DNA of 64,000 bases from Virgibacillus_N oceani_A. GTDB taxonomy: Bacteria; Bacillota; Bacilli; Bacillales; Amphibacillaceae. Location: NCBI GenBank assembly GCA_041521345.1, contig JBGOHB010000026.1. One strand, written 5' to 3'. Of the stretch, positions 43,653 to 52,660 are shown piece by piece. The translations under genes were made by a program, and so were the position numbers. Every line of letters starts with the position of its first letter. Position 1 is the first letter of the stretch. The notes under the pieces are model-generated. The model had not been told where the DNA came from and made no database searches. It saw only the letters and a list, made by a program, of their open reading frames with translations.

Positions 43653-43821
43653 TTCTACCCTTCTCTCCAGCAAATCATGATGACTTGCCATCTCCCTATA
43701 ATTTTACTTGTTTTAAAATCGAAATGAAAGGAAAAGGAGCTTTTAACACACCATTTTATGCTATAATTGAAAAACCAATTTTGGTGGACGTTACGATCAG
43801 CTTTTAAATGGAGGACTATCG

Positions 43822-44361
43822 ATGAAACAACAGGCGAAGGATTTTGCTGAAAAAGCACATAAGGGACAGTTTCGAAAAACTTCCCGTACACCGTATATTA
43901 CGCACCCCATCAGGGTAGCAGATCGGTTAGAGAAAGCGGGACTTAGTACGGAGGTTGTAAGCGCCGGCTACTTACACGACGTTGTAGAAGACACTCCGTA
44001 TGAAATAGAGGATATACACCGATTATTCGGACCTCACATTGCCGAACTTGTTACTGCACATACAGAAGATAAATCGAAATCCTGGCAGGAAAGAAAACAG
44101 CATACGATTGATATAATAAAACACGCCGAGAAAGAAGTAAAGTATTTAATTGTGGCGGACAAGCTCGATAACCTGCTCAGTCTGGAACAAGATCTTAAAA
44201 TACAGGGTGATGCCATTTGGAACCACTTTAATGCAGGTTTCGAAAAACAGAAATGGTACAACGAATCCATTGCAGAAAATATGTATGCAGGATTAGCAGA
44301 GAAAGATGCTCCGGCATTTTTTAAGGAATTTGAGCATGCAATTAAAAGGGTTTTTAAATAA
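43822..44361 (+). CDS. HD-domain phosphohydrolase (SpoT/MESH1-like hydrolase domain)
   Basis: 179 residues. YITHPIRVADRLEKAGL, then SAGYLHDVVEDTPYEIEDI with the HD metal-binding pair, and KYLIVADKLDNLLSL, all in the order seen in the (p)ppGpp hydrolase domain of SpoT/RelA and in stand-alone small hydrolases. No synthetase domain follows. The substrate could be (p)ppGpp or another nucleotide. ATGGAGG precedes the ATG. Confidence 0.85.
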   Translation: MKQQAKDFAEKAHKGQFRKTSRTPYITHPIRVADRLEKAGLSTEVVSAGYLHDVVEDTPYEIEDIHRLFGPHIAELVTAHTEDKSKSWQERKQHTIDIIKHAEKEVKYLIVADKLDNLLSLEQDLKIQGDAIWNHFNAGFEKQKWYNESIAENMYAGLAEKDAPAFFKEFEHAIKRVFK

Positions 44362-44495
44362 CTTTTCCATTTATGTTGTAATACTTCTGCTCCCCGCCCC
44401 CATATCACCTTAAAAATTCCTTCAATTAGTTCTTTAGACTTATGCAAATATGCCGATATAAAGCATGGATGGTCATTACTAATTGGGGGATACAT

Positions 44496-46256
44496 ATGAA
44501 GAAAAACAAAACAAACAAAATTAAAAATCCAAAACAAAATAAGAAGCGTTACAAAGTATTTAACTGGAAGAATGTAGGGATTGGAAAGAAATATATTTCC
44601 GTTTACATATTCACCGCAATTTTATTTATCGTGGCAACAGCAATCGTCTATCTGCAGTTGAATAATGTGCAGCAGGATATAGCAGCTATTGAAGCGCAAA
44701 GCCAGCGCGTAAATGATATGGCCGAAATGGCTGAAGTTATACAAGCCAAAGATGTACAGACCGCCGACTATCTTCTTACAGGAAGCCCTGCTTTCATTGA
44801 TACGTTTCATGAATATCAGGATGAATTTAGTGCATTAGCTGAAAACATTGAACCGACCATGAATACAGAAAATGAAAGATCTATCTTTGAACAAATCATT
44901 GCGAATAATAATATTATTGACAATGCTTTTATCGACCGAATGGTTTCTTCTATGGAAGAAGGACAGGAAGCGATGGCTATTTCATTACGGGATTACTCCT
45001 CCAGATTACGAACGGAAACGATAGAAGAAATAGATGAATTGATGGAAATCGTATCTGCAGAACAGACTGAATCTGTCAGTAATGCGGAAAACAGTATGAA
45101 CTCAAGTATTATTGTTTTGGCTGCAGCAAATGCCCTCTCAATCATAATTGGAATTACTTTACTCCTATGGATCAGCAGACGTATTTCCGGAAACCTGCAA
45201 AATGTAGTGGGAATAACCAAAGAAATGGCAAATGGCAATTTGAAAACAGCTTCCCTTGACTTTAACGGAAAAGATGAAATTGGCCAATTAGCTGCCGCTG
45301 TCAATCAAATGAAAGAGAATATAAGCAATATCCTCTTAAAAGTATCTGACGCATCGGGCGCAGTCACCCAACGTAGTGAAGAGCTGACACAAGCAGCCAA
45401 TGAAGTGAAAGAAGGCAACATACAAATCGCAACCACGATGGAGGAATTATCAACCGGTGCCGAATCACAGGCAAACAGTGCTACAGACCTATCCGAGAAC
45501 ATGAATAGATTTGTAGAAAAAGTTCAATTATCAGAAACTGGCGGCCAAGAAGTTTCCACAAAATCAGATGAGGTACTTAAACTAACACAAGAAGGGACAT
45601 CGCTGATGAATAAATCCGTAGACCAAATGAAAACAATTGATACAATCGTAGCCGATTCCGTTGACAAAGTACAAGGACTTGACCACCAATCAAATGAAAT
45701 ATCCAAACTTGTAAAAGTTATTAAAGATATTGCAGGTCAAACAAATTTGCTGTCTTTAAACGCTGCCATTGAAGCAGCCAGAGCTGGTGAGCATGGGAAG
45801 GGGTTTGCTGTTGTTGCTGATGAAGTCCGAAAACTTTCAGAACAGGTAGCTGCTTCGGTTGGAGAAATTACACAGATCGTAAACAGCATACAGTCTGAAA
45901 CAGAAGAAGTAGTGAATGTGTTAAATCATGGCTACCATGAAGTGCAGGAAGGAACGAACCAAATCAAAACGACAGGTGAAAACTTTGAGAGCATTTATGA
46001 TGCTATTACAGAAATGGTAGGAAAAGTTTCAAATATCTCAGGCAACCTGAAAGAAATCGCAGACAACAGTTCGAATATGAATAACCTGATTGAAGAAGTA
46101 GCCTCGGTATCGGAAGAATCTGCAGCAGGTGTCCAGGAAGCGGCAGCGTCTGCCGAGCAAACATCCAGTTCCATGGAAGAAGTATCTTACAGTGCAGATG
46201 AACTGGCAAAGCTAGCTGAGCAGCTGAATGATGAAGTGAAGGTGTTTAAGCTGTAA
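44496..46256 (+). CDS. methyl-accepting chemotaxis protein
   Basis: 586 residues from ATG 44496 (GGGGGA upstream). A basic cytosolic N-terminus, TM1 (~33-55), an extracellular four-helix-bundle-type sensor (~56-205), TM2 (~206-228) and HAMP (~229-282, ending ENISNILLKV) lead into the long coiled-coil signalling domain. Its hairpin tip is DIAGQTNLLSLNAAIEAARAGE then GKGFAVVADEVRKLSEQ, the CheA/CheW contact site. The ligand is unknown. Confidence 0.93.
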   Translation: MKKNKTNKIKNPKQNKKRYKVFNWKNVGIGKKYISVYIFTAILFIVATAIVYLQLNNVQQDIAAIEAQSQRVNDMAEMAEVIQAKDVQTADYLLTGSPAFIDTFHEYQDEFSALAENIEPTMNTENERSIFEQIIANNNIIDNAFIDRMVSSMEEGQEAMAISLRDYSSRLRTETIEEIDELMEIVSAEQTESVSNAENSMNSSIIVLAAANALSIIIGITLLLWISRRISGNLQNVVGITKEMANGNLKTASLDFNGKDEIGQLAAAVNQMKENISNILLKVSDASGAVTQRSEELTQAANEVKEGNIQIATTMEELSTGAESQANSATDLSENMNRFVEKVQLSETGGQEVSTKSDEVLKLTQEGTSLMNKSVDQMKTIDTIVADSVDKVQGLDHQSNEISKLVKVIKDIAGQTNLLSLNAAIEAARAGEHGKGFAVVADEVRKLSEQVAASVGEITQIVNSIQSETEEVVNVLNHGYHEVQEGTNQIKTTGENFESIYDAITEMVGKVSNISGNLKEIADNSSNMNNLIEEVASVSEESAAGVQEAAASAEQTSSSMEEVSYSADELAKLAEQLNDEVKVFKL

Positions 46257-46268
46257 ACATATCAATGG

Positions 46269-46299
46269 AAAGGCAGGAAGAAATGTTTTTCTTGCCTTT
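46269..46299 (+). terminator. terminator of the chemotaxis receptor gene
   Basis: AAAGGCAGGAAGAA / TTTTTCTTGCCTTT stem with a short loop. Confidence 0.7.
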
Positions 46300-46408
46300 A
46301 TGATCAAAAGCACCCTCATTTTAATATTTACTTTCATTCCGTTAACTATTGCAAAACTCAAATTTAAGTATATCTTTTTCTGATTACCTAATTCCTATGT
46401 TGTATCGC

Positions 46409-46440
46409 TTGTTTAAGCATTGCACCCGTTTGTTTAAGAG
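46409..46440 (+). repeat. repeat R2 copy downstream of the second DJ-1 gene
   Basis: TTGTTTAAGCATTGCA then CCCGTTTGTTTAAGAG. The right half matches the consensus closely. It marks the left edge of the second array. Confidence 0.75.
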
Positions 46441-46486
46441 TGCCACTAATTAATTAGTACCTAAAATCACTTAAGATGATAAACAG

Positions 46487-47185
46487 CTATTTACTCATTT
46501 TAAGAATATTTTTTGAGTTTTTAATCATCCCCAGTAATCCAAGCCCTTTTTTCGCATCTCTTGATAATTTATTCTCTGCTATTTTTATAATCTTTTCATC
46601 TGCATTAAAATAATTACCAGAATTAAACATTGGTTGCGGGTCGTATTCTATCGTGAGTTGAATAGCTCTAGTTTCATCTTCTCCAACTATTTTATTCGAT
46701 AAATATAAAGCCATATCTATACCTGCGGATACTCCTGCGGCAGTTAAATATTTTCCTTGTTCAACTATTCTTTCCCTGGTAGGAATAGCTCCGAAGTCAC
46801 TTAATAGATTGATTGGCTTCCAATGTGATGTTGCTTTTAATCCAGTGAGTAAACCTGCTGAAGCCAGCAACATTGAACCGGTACATACAGATGTAGTCCA
46901 TTTTGTAGTTTTATCTACTTCCTTTATCCATTTCAATACGTTCTCGTTTTTCATTTCTTTAATAAACCCTATGGTTGAACCCGGTACTATTAAAATATCC
47001 GCACTTTTCATATCATCGATACTATATTTTACATTAATATCTATAAAGCCAGAATCAGCCTTTACTTCACCTGTTTTTTCAGCTACAAAGTACACTTCAG
47101 CATCAGTCATTTTCCTTAAAACCTCATAAGGTCCGATAGCATCAAGCATAGTTATTCCATTATACAAATAGATAATTATTTTCAT
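46487..47185 (-). CDS. DJ-1/PfpI family protein
   Basis: 232 residues from ATG 47185 (TGGAGGA upstream). YNGITMLDAIGPYEVL, LIVPGSTIGF, the nucleophile elbow TTSVCTGSMLLASAGLL with the reactive Cys, ATSHWKPINLL and AAGVSAGIDMALYL follow the same family as the gene at 29913-30509 but diverge throughout, with a C-terminal extension (~195-232). Possibly an isonitrile-hydratase-like or glyoxalase-like enzyme. Function unknown. Confidence 0.85.
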   Translation of the reverse strand: MKIIIYLYNGITMLDAIGPYEVLRKMTDAEVYFVAEKTGEVKADSGFIDINVKYSIDDMKSADILIVPGSTIGFIKEMKNENVLKWIKEVDKTTKWTTSVCTGSMLLASAGLLTGLKATSHWKPINLLSDFGAIPTRERIVEQGKYLTAAGVSAGIDMALYLSNKIVGEDETRAIQLTIEYDPQPMFNSGNYFNADEKIIKIAENKLSRDAKKGLGLLGMIKNSKNILKMSK

Positions 47186-47232
47186 ATTTTCCTCCATATC
47201 TTTAGTCCCTGTTACTTTGCTATAAAAAATCC

Positions 47233-47267
47233 CTTCTTCAACAATCCTGCCCCTACTGTATAAAATC
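47233..47267 (+). repeat. repeat R2 copy upstream of the second DJ-1 gene
   Basis: CTTCTTCAACAATCCT then GCCCCTACTGTATAAAATC. Strong left half, weaker right half. Confidence 0.75.
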
Positions 47268-47317
47268 AACAAAAAAGGTGCTTCTCCTTCTTCACCAGTT
47301 AATTGAAAAAAATTAAC

Positions 47318-48313
47318 TCAGTAGCTTGTTAAAAACACCTTCCCTTTGGTCTCTTTAGATTCAACAACATTAATAGCTGTTTTTATATTCAGCAAGTCAT
47401 ACGTAGAGTCTACGATCATCAACCGTAATTTCCGCTCAACTATTAGCCTTATCAAACGACTAAAGGTTCCCTGCCATTTGGTTACGGAGACATCTTTATT
47501 CCAATTCCGTAAATGAAACATATTAGCATTAACTTTGGCTTTATTTACAATATCTGCCCAGTTTACTTGTATCCCCGATAAAAGACCGATGGTTAAAAGA
47601 TTGCCGTTAGGGTGTACACAAAAAGCTAATTCGTTACCAGATGAACCTCCAATAGAGTCAATAGCAGCATCCGCACCAGTTTCATTTGTTAATTCCATAA
47701 CTGTTTCATAGAGTGGAACAGTAGAGGTATCTATAACATAAGACGCACCTAGATCAAGTAATTCCTCTGTATATTTATCATTTCTAGTTACTGCAATCAA
47801 TTTAAACCCTAAAACCTTCGATAATTGAGCAAAAATGCGACCAATAGAAGAACCACCCGCATTAACTAATAAAATATCATTTTGCTTTAATTTTAAAACT
47901 TCCGTACAAGTCACCCACGCTGTAATTGGATTGATATACATCTGTGCTGCCGTGAAATCATCAACAGAATCTGGTATAGGAACTACAAATTCTGCTGATG
48001 TCCTAACAAATTCTTGCCAAGTGCCTTCCCCACGTAAAGGTAAAACACGTTTACCAATAAGATTAGTGGAAACTAAAGAACCAACATCTTCTACAATTCC
48101 AACTCCTTCATAACCAGGAATATTTGGTAATGAAATCCGATGAGAATATGTCCCTCTAATCGGTATTAAGTCAGAAGGATTGATAGGACGTGCTAACATT
48201 CGAACAAGGACTTCATTTTCTTTAGGTGGTTCAATGCTTTTATATTCAACTTTTAATACATCTTTAGGGCTGCCGAATTCATATAATTTAATAAATTTTG
48301 CATCCAAAACCAT
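47318..48313 (-). CDS. MDR-family reductase (MECR/quinone-oxidoreductase-like)
   Basis: 331 residues of a medium-chain dehydrogenase without structural zinc cysteines. GROES-like N-terminal domain (RPINPSDLIPIRGTY, PGYEGVGIVEDVG), then a Rossmann domain with NAGGSSIGRIFAQL as the NADPH-binding loop, as in trans-2-enoyl-CoA reductases (MECR). An enone or enoyl-thioester substrate is likely. The start follows AAAGGAGAAG. Located in the R2 array with no operon overlap. Confidence 0.87.
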   Translation of the reverse strand: MVLDAKFIKLYEFGSPKDVLKVEYKSIEPPKENEVLVRMLARPINPSDLIPIRGTYSHRISLPNIPGYEGVGIVEDVGSLVSTNLIGKRVLPLRGEGTWQEFVRTSAEFVVPIPDSVDDFTAAQMYINPITAWVTCTEVLKLKQNDILLVNAGGSSIGRIFAQLSKVLGFKLIAVTRNDKYTEELLDLGASYVIDTSTVPLYETVMELTNETGADAAIDSIGGSSGNELAFCVHPNGNLLTIGLLSGIQVNWADIVNKAKVNANMFHLRNWNKDVSVTKWQGTFSRLIRLIVERKLRLMIVDSTYDLLNIKTAINVVESKETKGKVFLTSY

Positions 48314-48350
48314 ACTTCTCCTTTTAAAAAAAGATAGATTATTTTAATTA

Positions 48351-48419
48351 TATTATCTTAAACTAAAGGGCAGTTAGTAAAAAAAGACCACCGTATTGTA
48401 ACGGACCCGTTATTTGAAG
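48351..48419. repeat. two repeat R2 copies, one inverted, between the MDR and kinase genes
   Basis: 48351-48385 is a minus-orientation copy (reverse complement TTTTTTACTAACTGCCC then TTTAGTTTAAGATAA). 48393-48419 is a plus copy containing GTAACGGACCCGTTAT, identical over 16 bp to 50272-50287, and supplies the stop codon of the kinase gene. Confidence 0.7.
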
Positions 48420-48925
48420 TAGTTTATAATTTCAGCATTACTATTCAAGACAATCAGCTTGTTATCATAGGGGATTAACATATCAAAAATTTCTGGCTTA
48501 CTTTTATACTCAAAAACAGTATTATAGCTGTACAGATCTTTTAAGATTTTTATAGTTGGTTTATAATTTGCTTTTTCTAAACCTATTTTCTGCATGAAAA
48601 ATCTCTTGATTATTCTAAGTCTACTCGTTGACAAGTTAGTATCTAAAAATATAATAACGTCAGCATTTTGAAAGGCGCAAGTAACCCATTTATGATGAAC
48701 TCCTTCAACAATCCAGCTATCAGATTTAACGATTGTACTCAAATACTCGTCTCTTTCCTCGTCTGTCCGTCTAATATCTCCAGTGTCACTCCTCTCCCAA
48801 ACGACATTATCTAATTCAAAAAAAGGTATGTGTAAATGAGTAGAAAGCATCTTGGCCAAGGTTGTTTTTCCACTTCCAACCGAACCTATAATATGTATTC
48901 TTTTAGGAATCCTTTTTCCATACAT
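48410..48925 (-). CDS. P-loop kinase (topology-modulation/adenylate-kinase-like)
   Basis: 171 residues. Walker A IIGSVGSGKTTLAKML (~12-27), followed by IPFFELDNVVWERS and WIVEGVHHKWV, and a lid-like basic helix (STSRLRIIKRFFMQK). This is the small kinase family often labelled DNA topology modulation protein FlaR, probably a nucleotide or small-molecule kinase. The terminal YFK codons lie in an R2 repeat. The start has AGGTGAATG upstream. Confidence 0.83.
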   Translation of the reverse strand: MYGKRIPKRIHIIGSVGSGKTTLAKMLSTHLHIPFFELDNVVWERSDTGDIRRTDEERDEYLSTIVKSDSWIVEGVHHKWVTCAFQNADVIIFLDTNLSTSRLRIIKRFFMQKIGLEKANYKPTIKILKDLYSYNTVFEYKSKPEIFDMLIPYDNKLIVLNSNAEIINYFK

Positions 48926-49026
48926 TCACCTCACCCTTTGACTATCAGATGTTCTCTTTGAATTACTTATTAAATCTTACTAATTAGACGATCCTCAATA
49001 AAGATAGTTGCTGCTAATCCAGTTTG

Positions 49027-49066
49027 ATGTTCAACTAATGCACATGCACCCGATAGTTAAAGAATG
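49027..49066 (+). repeat. repeat R2 copy between the kinase and MOSC genes
   Basis: TGTTCAACTAATGCACATGC then ACCCGATAGTTAAAGAATG, with a 5-bp longer middle than the consensus. Confidence 0.65.
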
Positions 49067-49126
49067 ATTTGTTTAATTATAAGGTTCTATACCTAAATAA
49101 GACTTTTAAGGAAGTAACGCAATAAT

Positions 49127-49795
49127 TTAATGAATGGCAGTAAGTTTATTTAACCGACTTACCAGTTGCTCTTTCCACTCGTCAGCCAATTCTTCAACAG
49201 CCAACATTCTTTTTATCCCTTCAATATCCTTTTGCTTATGAAAGTAAATCTCATTTCCAAAAAGAATGGACACTTTTTTAGGATGTGATTCCAATAATGT
49301 AATGTTTGAATCTCTTCGAACAACGCCTTCTTTTAAAACACGACACAGATAACCTGTAAAACCTGTTTGTATCATCCTCTTTAGAAAGGAAGGATTATTA
49401 GTTTTCTTTGTAATTGTACTACACGGGATTCTCCCTTGAGTTACCTGTATAACAGCTTCCCCAAGAAGAAAGATATCCCCAACACAAACATCTTTTTCCA
49501 GCATATTCGTTACAGTTAAGTTTTCACCGAAAGTTGAAGGTGGTAAAGGATGTCCAAATTCTTTTTCCCAAAGCAAATAGTGTTCATACGGGTATACACA
49601 TACAGCACGGTCGAAACCGCCGTGATTCTTTAAGTCTCCTACCCCGTCTCCCAGAAATCCCTCTTTTTTTAAGAGAGCTTCTTCAATTGTTTGTTTACGA
49701 ATACCTGTATTTATTTCCTTACCCTTTCCGTACTTCATTTTTTTGGGTAATCCAGTTGAAAAAAATTTTAACTCTATAATTTCACTATTTATCAC
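49127..49795 (-). CDS. MOSC domain protein (YiiM-like)
   Basis: 222 residues. IRKQTIEEALLKKEGFLGDGVGDLKNHGGFDRAVCVYPYEHY and TFGENLTVTNMLEKDVCVGDIFLLGEAVIQVTQGRIPCSTI contain the MOSC signature, with the conserved Cys of PCSTI that would carry the sulfur or molybdenum ligand. YiiM-type proteins detoxify N-hydroxylated compounds with molybdenum cofactor. The C-terminal 3-alpha domain is present. Only a weak ribosome site is seen. Confidence 0.87.
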   Translation of the reverse strand: MINSEIIELKFFSTGLPKKMKYGKGKEINTGIRKQTIEEALLKKEGFLGDGVGDLKNHGGFDRAVCVYPYEHYLLWEKEFGHPLPPSTFGENLTVTNMLEKDVCVGDIFLLGEAVIQVTQGRIPCSTITKKTNNPSFLKRMIQTGFTGYLCRVLKEGVVRRDSNITLLESHPKKVSILFGNEIYFHKQKDIEGIKRMLAVEELADEWKEQLVSRLNKLTAIH

Positions 49796-49927
49796 TTTAA
49801 TATGTACCCACTTTCTATATTTGTTTGATTATTAATTTTATCATTTAAAATTTTTTATTAATAAATGAAACTTTCTGCTTAAAGACACATCTCCTCCCAC
49901 CAAAACACATTACCATAAAAAAACAAA

Positions 49928-49962
49928 TCATTATTCAACAATCCTGCCCGTTACTTTAAGTA
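49928..49962 (+). repeat. repeat R2 copy upstream of the MOSC gene
   Basis: CATTATTCAACAATCCT then GCCCGTTACTTTAAGTAC, one of the best matches to the consensus. The surrounding ~330 bp (49796-50199) is AT-rich and contains no gene. Confidence 0.85.
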
Positions 49963-50199
49963 CAACATTTCACAAACTCTACTTTTATTTATTTTAACAT
50001 GCATATTTTCAATACAATATACAATCAGTTAAAATATAATTATTTATCATTAAGCCCCTAATTAAATACCTATTTGTATGTGAATTTGCTATTCAAAATG
50101 TAAACACACATCAATCATTTTACACTTACAAAATGCTACACTACAATTTACTATAATATTTTTAAGCACATGTGGTAATAATTCATTTTATATCAACCA

Positions 50200-50244
50200 A
50201 AAACGCCCAACAAATGAATTGACATACAAATTGTTGGGCGTTTT
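50200..50244. terminator. bidirectional terminator downstream of the DUF1992-like gene
   Basis: 14-bp perfect stem AAAACGCCCAACAA / TTGTTGGGCGTTTT with T runs on both strands. Confidence 0.88.
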
Positions 50245-50271
50245 CACTTACATCTTAAATGATTGCAATAG

Positions 50272-50287
50272 GTAACGGACCCGTTAT
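50272..50287 (+). repeat. short repeat R2-type core at the edge of the second array
   Basis: GTAACGGACCCGTTAT, identical to 48398-48413. It marks the right boundary of the second R2 array. Confidence 0.7.
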
Positions 50288-50296
50288 GATTTCCAA

Positions 50297-50635
50297 TCAC
50301 CAAATTTTCTTAGCTGCTTCCAGTTTACTTAACGTTATTTGCAGTTTTTGCATGGACGGCGGACACATTGTATTATATTTTTTAATTTTTTTATTGATCA
50401 ATTTCACATCTTTTTCATCTTCAGCTGAATGAACCAATAAGGATATTTCCGTTTGTAAGCTTAACCAAGGAGGTAAATATCCGGCATCTTTCGCTATCTC
50501 CTGGAAGTTTTGGAGTATGTCTTTTTTCATGTAGCTTTTCGGGAGTGGTTTTCCTTTGCCTTCGTTATTAAAGTTGTCCTTCTCACCAGACGCATCTAAA
50601 ATGTCACCAATTAAATCATTATGCTTCTTATCCAT
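50297..50635 (-). CDS. DUF1992-like (DnaJ-homologue-type) small protein
   Basis: 112 residues from ATG 50635 (AGGAGAG upstream). The stretch FNNEGKGKPLPKSYMKKDILQNFQEIAKDAGYLPPWLSLQTEI matches DUF1992, a helical domain sometimes called DnaJ homologue subfamily C member 28. Cytosolic, function unknown. It lies 28 bp downstream of the MFS gene and ends at the strong terminator, so the two are an operon. Confidence 0.78.
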   Translation of the reverse strand: MDKKHNDLIGDILDASGEKDNFNNEGKGKPLPKSYMKKDILQNFQEIAKDAGYLPPWLSLQTEISLLVHSAEDEKDVKLINKKIKKYNTMCPPSMQKLQITLSKLEAAKKIW

Positions 50636-50662
50636 ATGCTCTCTCCTCATTTCCATGCTTAT

Positions 50663-51916
50663 TTACTTACCTTCTACACTTATTTTTTCGCTTTCATTGT
50701 CGTTTTCCCGGTAAAAGGACTTTTTATTTGGCTTCCATACTGAAAAAGAAAAAACAAAAGACGAAAGCAGCATGACAAGTGCTAAAGTAACAATCGTGAT
50801 TCTGAGTGAAATAATATCCGCCAAAATACCAATTGCCAGGATAAATAATACTTGAATGGCACTTTCGACTAACTGGTAAATGCTTGTCACTCTCCCCATG
50901 ATCTCCACAGGGATATTATTTTGGTAAAAAGTCATCATGCCTGCATTTAAAAACACATTAAAGAAGCCCAAGATGACAAACCCAACAACAATTGAGGCAA
51001 AAGACCATGAAAACGCATAGATCACATAACCTATCGTCATCATGATGATACCAATGATAATCATATATCTAAGCGAGAAATAATTTGCAAAAAATGACAG
51101 TAAAACAGCACCTGTAAGAGAACCAATTCCAGTGATACTTATCAGCAAGCTAAACTCCATTTCAGAAAGTCCGATAACCTGCTGTGTAAAAACTACTTCC
51201 TGGGCATCCATCGCATAAGCAAAAATCATTACTACCATAAAACCAAAATAAATAAAAGATACATATTTATTGTTTAACATGAATTTACGGACCACTGTAA
51301 AATCACGGATCACTTGGGAAAAGGTCAATGCCGGAATCGTTTCTTTATCAATGTTCTCTTTTTCCGGAAGAAATAATAATAAAATTGCTGAGATGACAAA
51401 AAATAATCCATTCATCCATAGAGTTGCTTCTATTGAAGTTGCTAATATAAGAGCCCCTCCGATAGCCGGGCCGATGATAAATGCACCGGAACTTGCAAAT
51501 GAACGTATGGCGTTAAACCGCTTTCTTTTTTCCTGTGGTACAAGCATGGTAACATACGTCATGGAAGATGGATTGAAAAAAGCCTTCGCCACACTTAGCA
51601 CCATCAATATCCCGTATATTACTGCCATATTTGGGGCGAAGGGGATAAAGCAAATAAAAACTGCTCTAATGATGTACGTGGCGATCATAACTTTTCTCTT
51701 GCTTCGGTAATCTATGAAACTTCCAGTCCAAATCTTTGTTACAATATTCGTTAATGGACCAATGATCCAAAGACCAGCAACAGCTGCAGCTGAACCTGTC
51801 AATTGGTAGACCATAATATTAATTGCAACAAGGTAAACAAAATCACCAATACTTGAAATTCCTATTGAGAACAATAATATCGCTGGATCTTTCCAGGTTT
51901 TTACGTTTTTTATCAT
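50663..51916 (-). CDS. MFS transporter (macrolide-efflux/enterobactin-exporter-like)
   Basis: 417 residues with twelve helices. It shows a cytoplasmic loop FIDYRSKRKVMIATYIIR between helices 2 and 3 and FFNPSSMTYVTMLVPQEKRKRFNA typical of the MefA/EntS-like MFS_3 subgroup. It is a proton-driven efflux pump with unknown substrate. GGGGACTTC precedes the start. Followed by the DUF1992-like gene. Confidence 0.88.
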   Translation of the reverse strand: MIKNVKTWKDPAILLFSIGISSIGDFVYLVAINIMVYQLTGSAAAVAGLWIIGPLTNIVTKIWTGSFIDYRSKRKVMIATYIIRAVFICFIPFAPNMAVIYGILMVLSVAKAFFNPSSMTYVTMLVPQEKRKRFNAIRSFASSGAFIIGPAIGGALILATSIEATLWMNGLFFVISAILLLFLPEKENIDKETIPALTFSQVIRDFTVVRKFMLNNKYVSFIYFGFMVVMIFAYAMDAQEVVFTQQVIGLSEMEFSLLISITGIGSLTGAVLLSFFANYFSLRYMIIIGIIMMTIGYVIYAFSWSFASIVVGFVILGFFNVFLNAGMMTFYQNNIPVEIMGRVTSIYQLVESAIQVLFILAIGILADIISLRITIVTLALVMLLSSFVFSFSVWKPNKKSFYRENDNESEKISVEGK

Positions 51917-52002
51917 ACGAAGTCCCCTTGTCGATAGACACTGTGTAATATGTTTGATGTTTAATTACAGACGGATATTATTGAAAATTATAACATATAA
52001 AT

Positions 52003-52538
52003 TCATTCATAAACTGTAAACTGTGGTTTTGATGGGTGATCCTGGACAAGTGCATGATTGGGGAATTTTATTATTTTTTGATATAAAATAAAATCACCAA
52101 AACAGCCGACCGTCAATATGACACCCAAAATCGAGAGGGGAAAATAATTTATCGATATGCCAATTAAGAGTGGCAACAGCCCAGTTGGGATAAATGGGAG
52201 CAATAATACTTTTTTCATTTGCTGCACCGTTATCGCTTTTTCGCATGGGCGTATGCGACACCCATTTTCCAATTAAAACCCCAAGCCAGCTCTTGTTTCG
52301 GCACACCGCCAACAAAGCGAAAACCAATCAAGTGAATCACTTCATGAATACAAACAAAAACAATCATGGCAGCCAAAAACAGCAAAAAACCGGAAAGGGT
52401 GAACGTTAATTCTGCACTCCCAAATAAGAGAACGTGTATAACGGACACACCGACCGTTATTCCGATAGCTGCGATTAAAACCAATATATTCACTTTAACC
52501 ATAGAAATGGCCACAACTGTCTTATTCTTTGCTTCCAT
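52003..52538 (-). pseudogene. DUF3267 zinc-protease-like membrane protein, single frameshift
   Basis: The first frame (52538 to ~52232, start after AGGGGTGA) has two helices and the metalloprotease motif HEVIHLIGF. It stops after YAHAKKR. Reading on after one missing A in an A run (~52242) gives AITVQQMKKVLLLPFIPTGLLPLL and a normal C-terminus to 52003. One base would restore a full ~178-residue DUF3267 protein. It is either a recent mutation, a slippage-prone site, or a homopolymer sequencing error. Confidence 0.85.
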
Positions 52539-52660
52539 TTGTTCACCCCTGACCAATTTTCACGTTTATCCTTACTGGTGAAAAAACCTTGTGAATGCAA
52601 CACAATCATTCGACCTTTTCATTTAATTATGTCTTTACGCATGTAATTTTCTTTTTCCAG

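Noticed and set aside
28861..50287. R2 repeats as integron attC sites
   Set aside because: The motif lacks the RYYYAAC/GTTRRRY core arrangement and the long imperfect palindrome of attC, and no integron integrase is in the window. The cassette idea is kept without that label.
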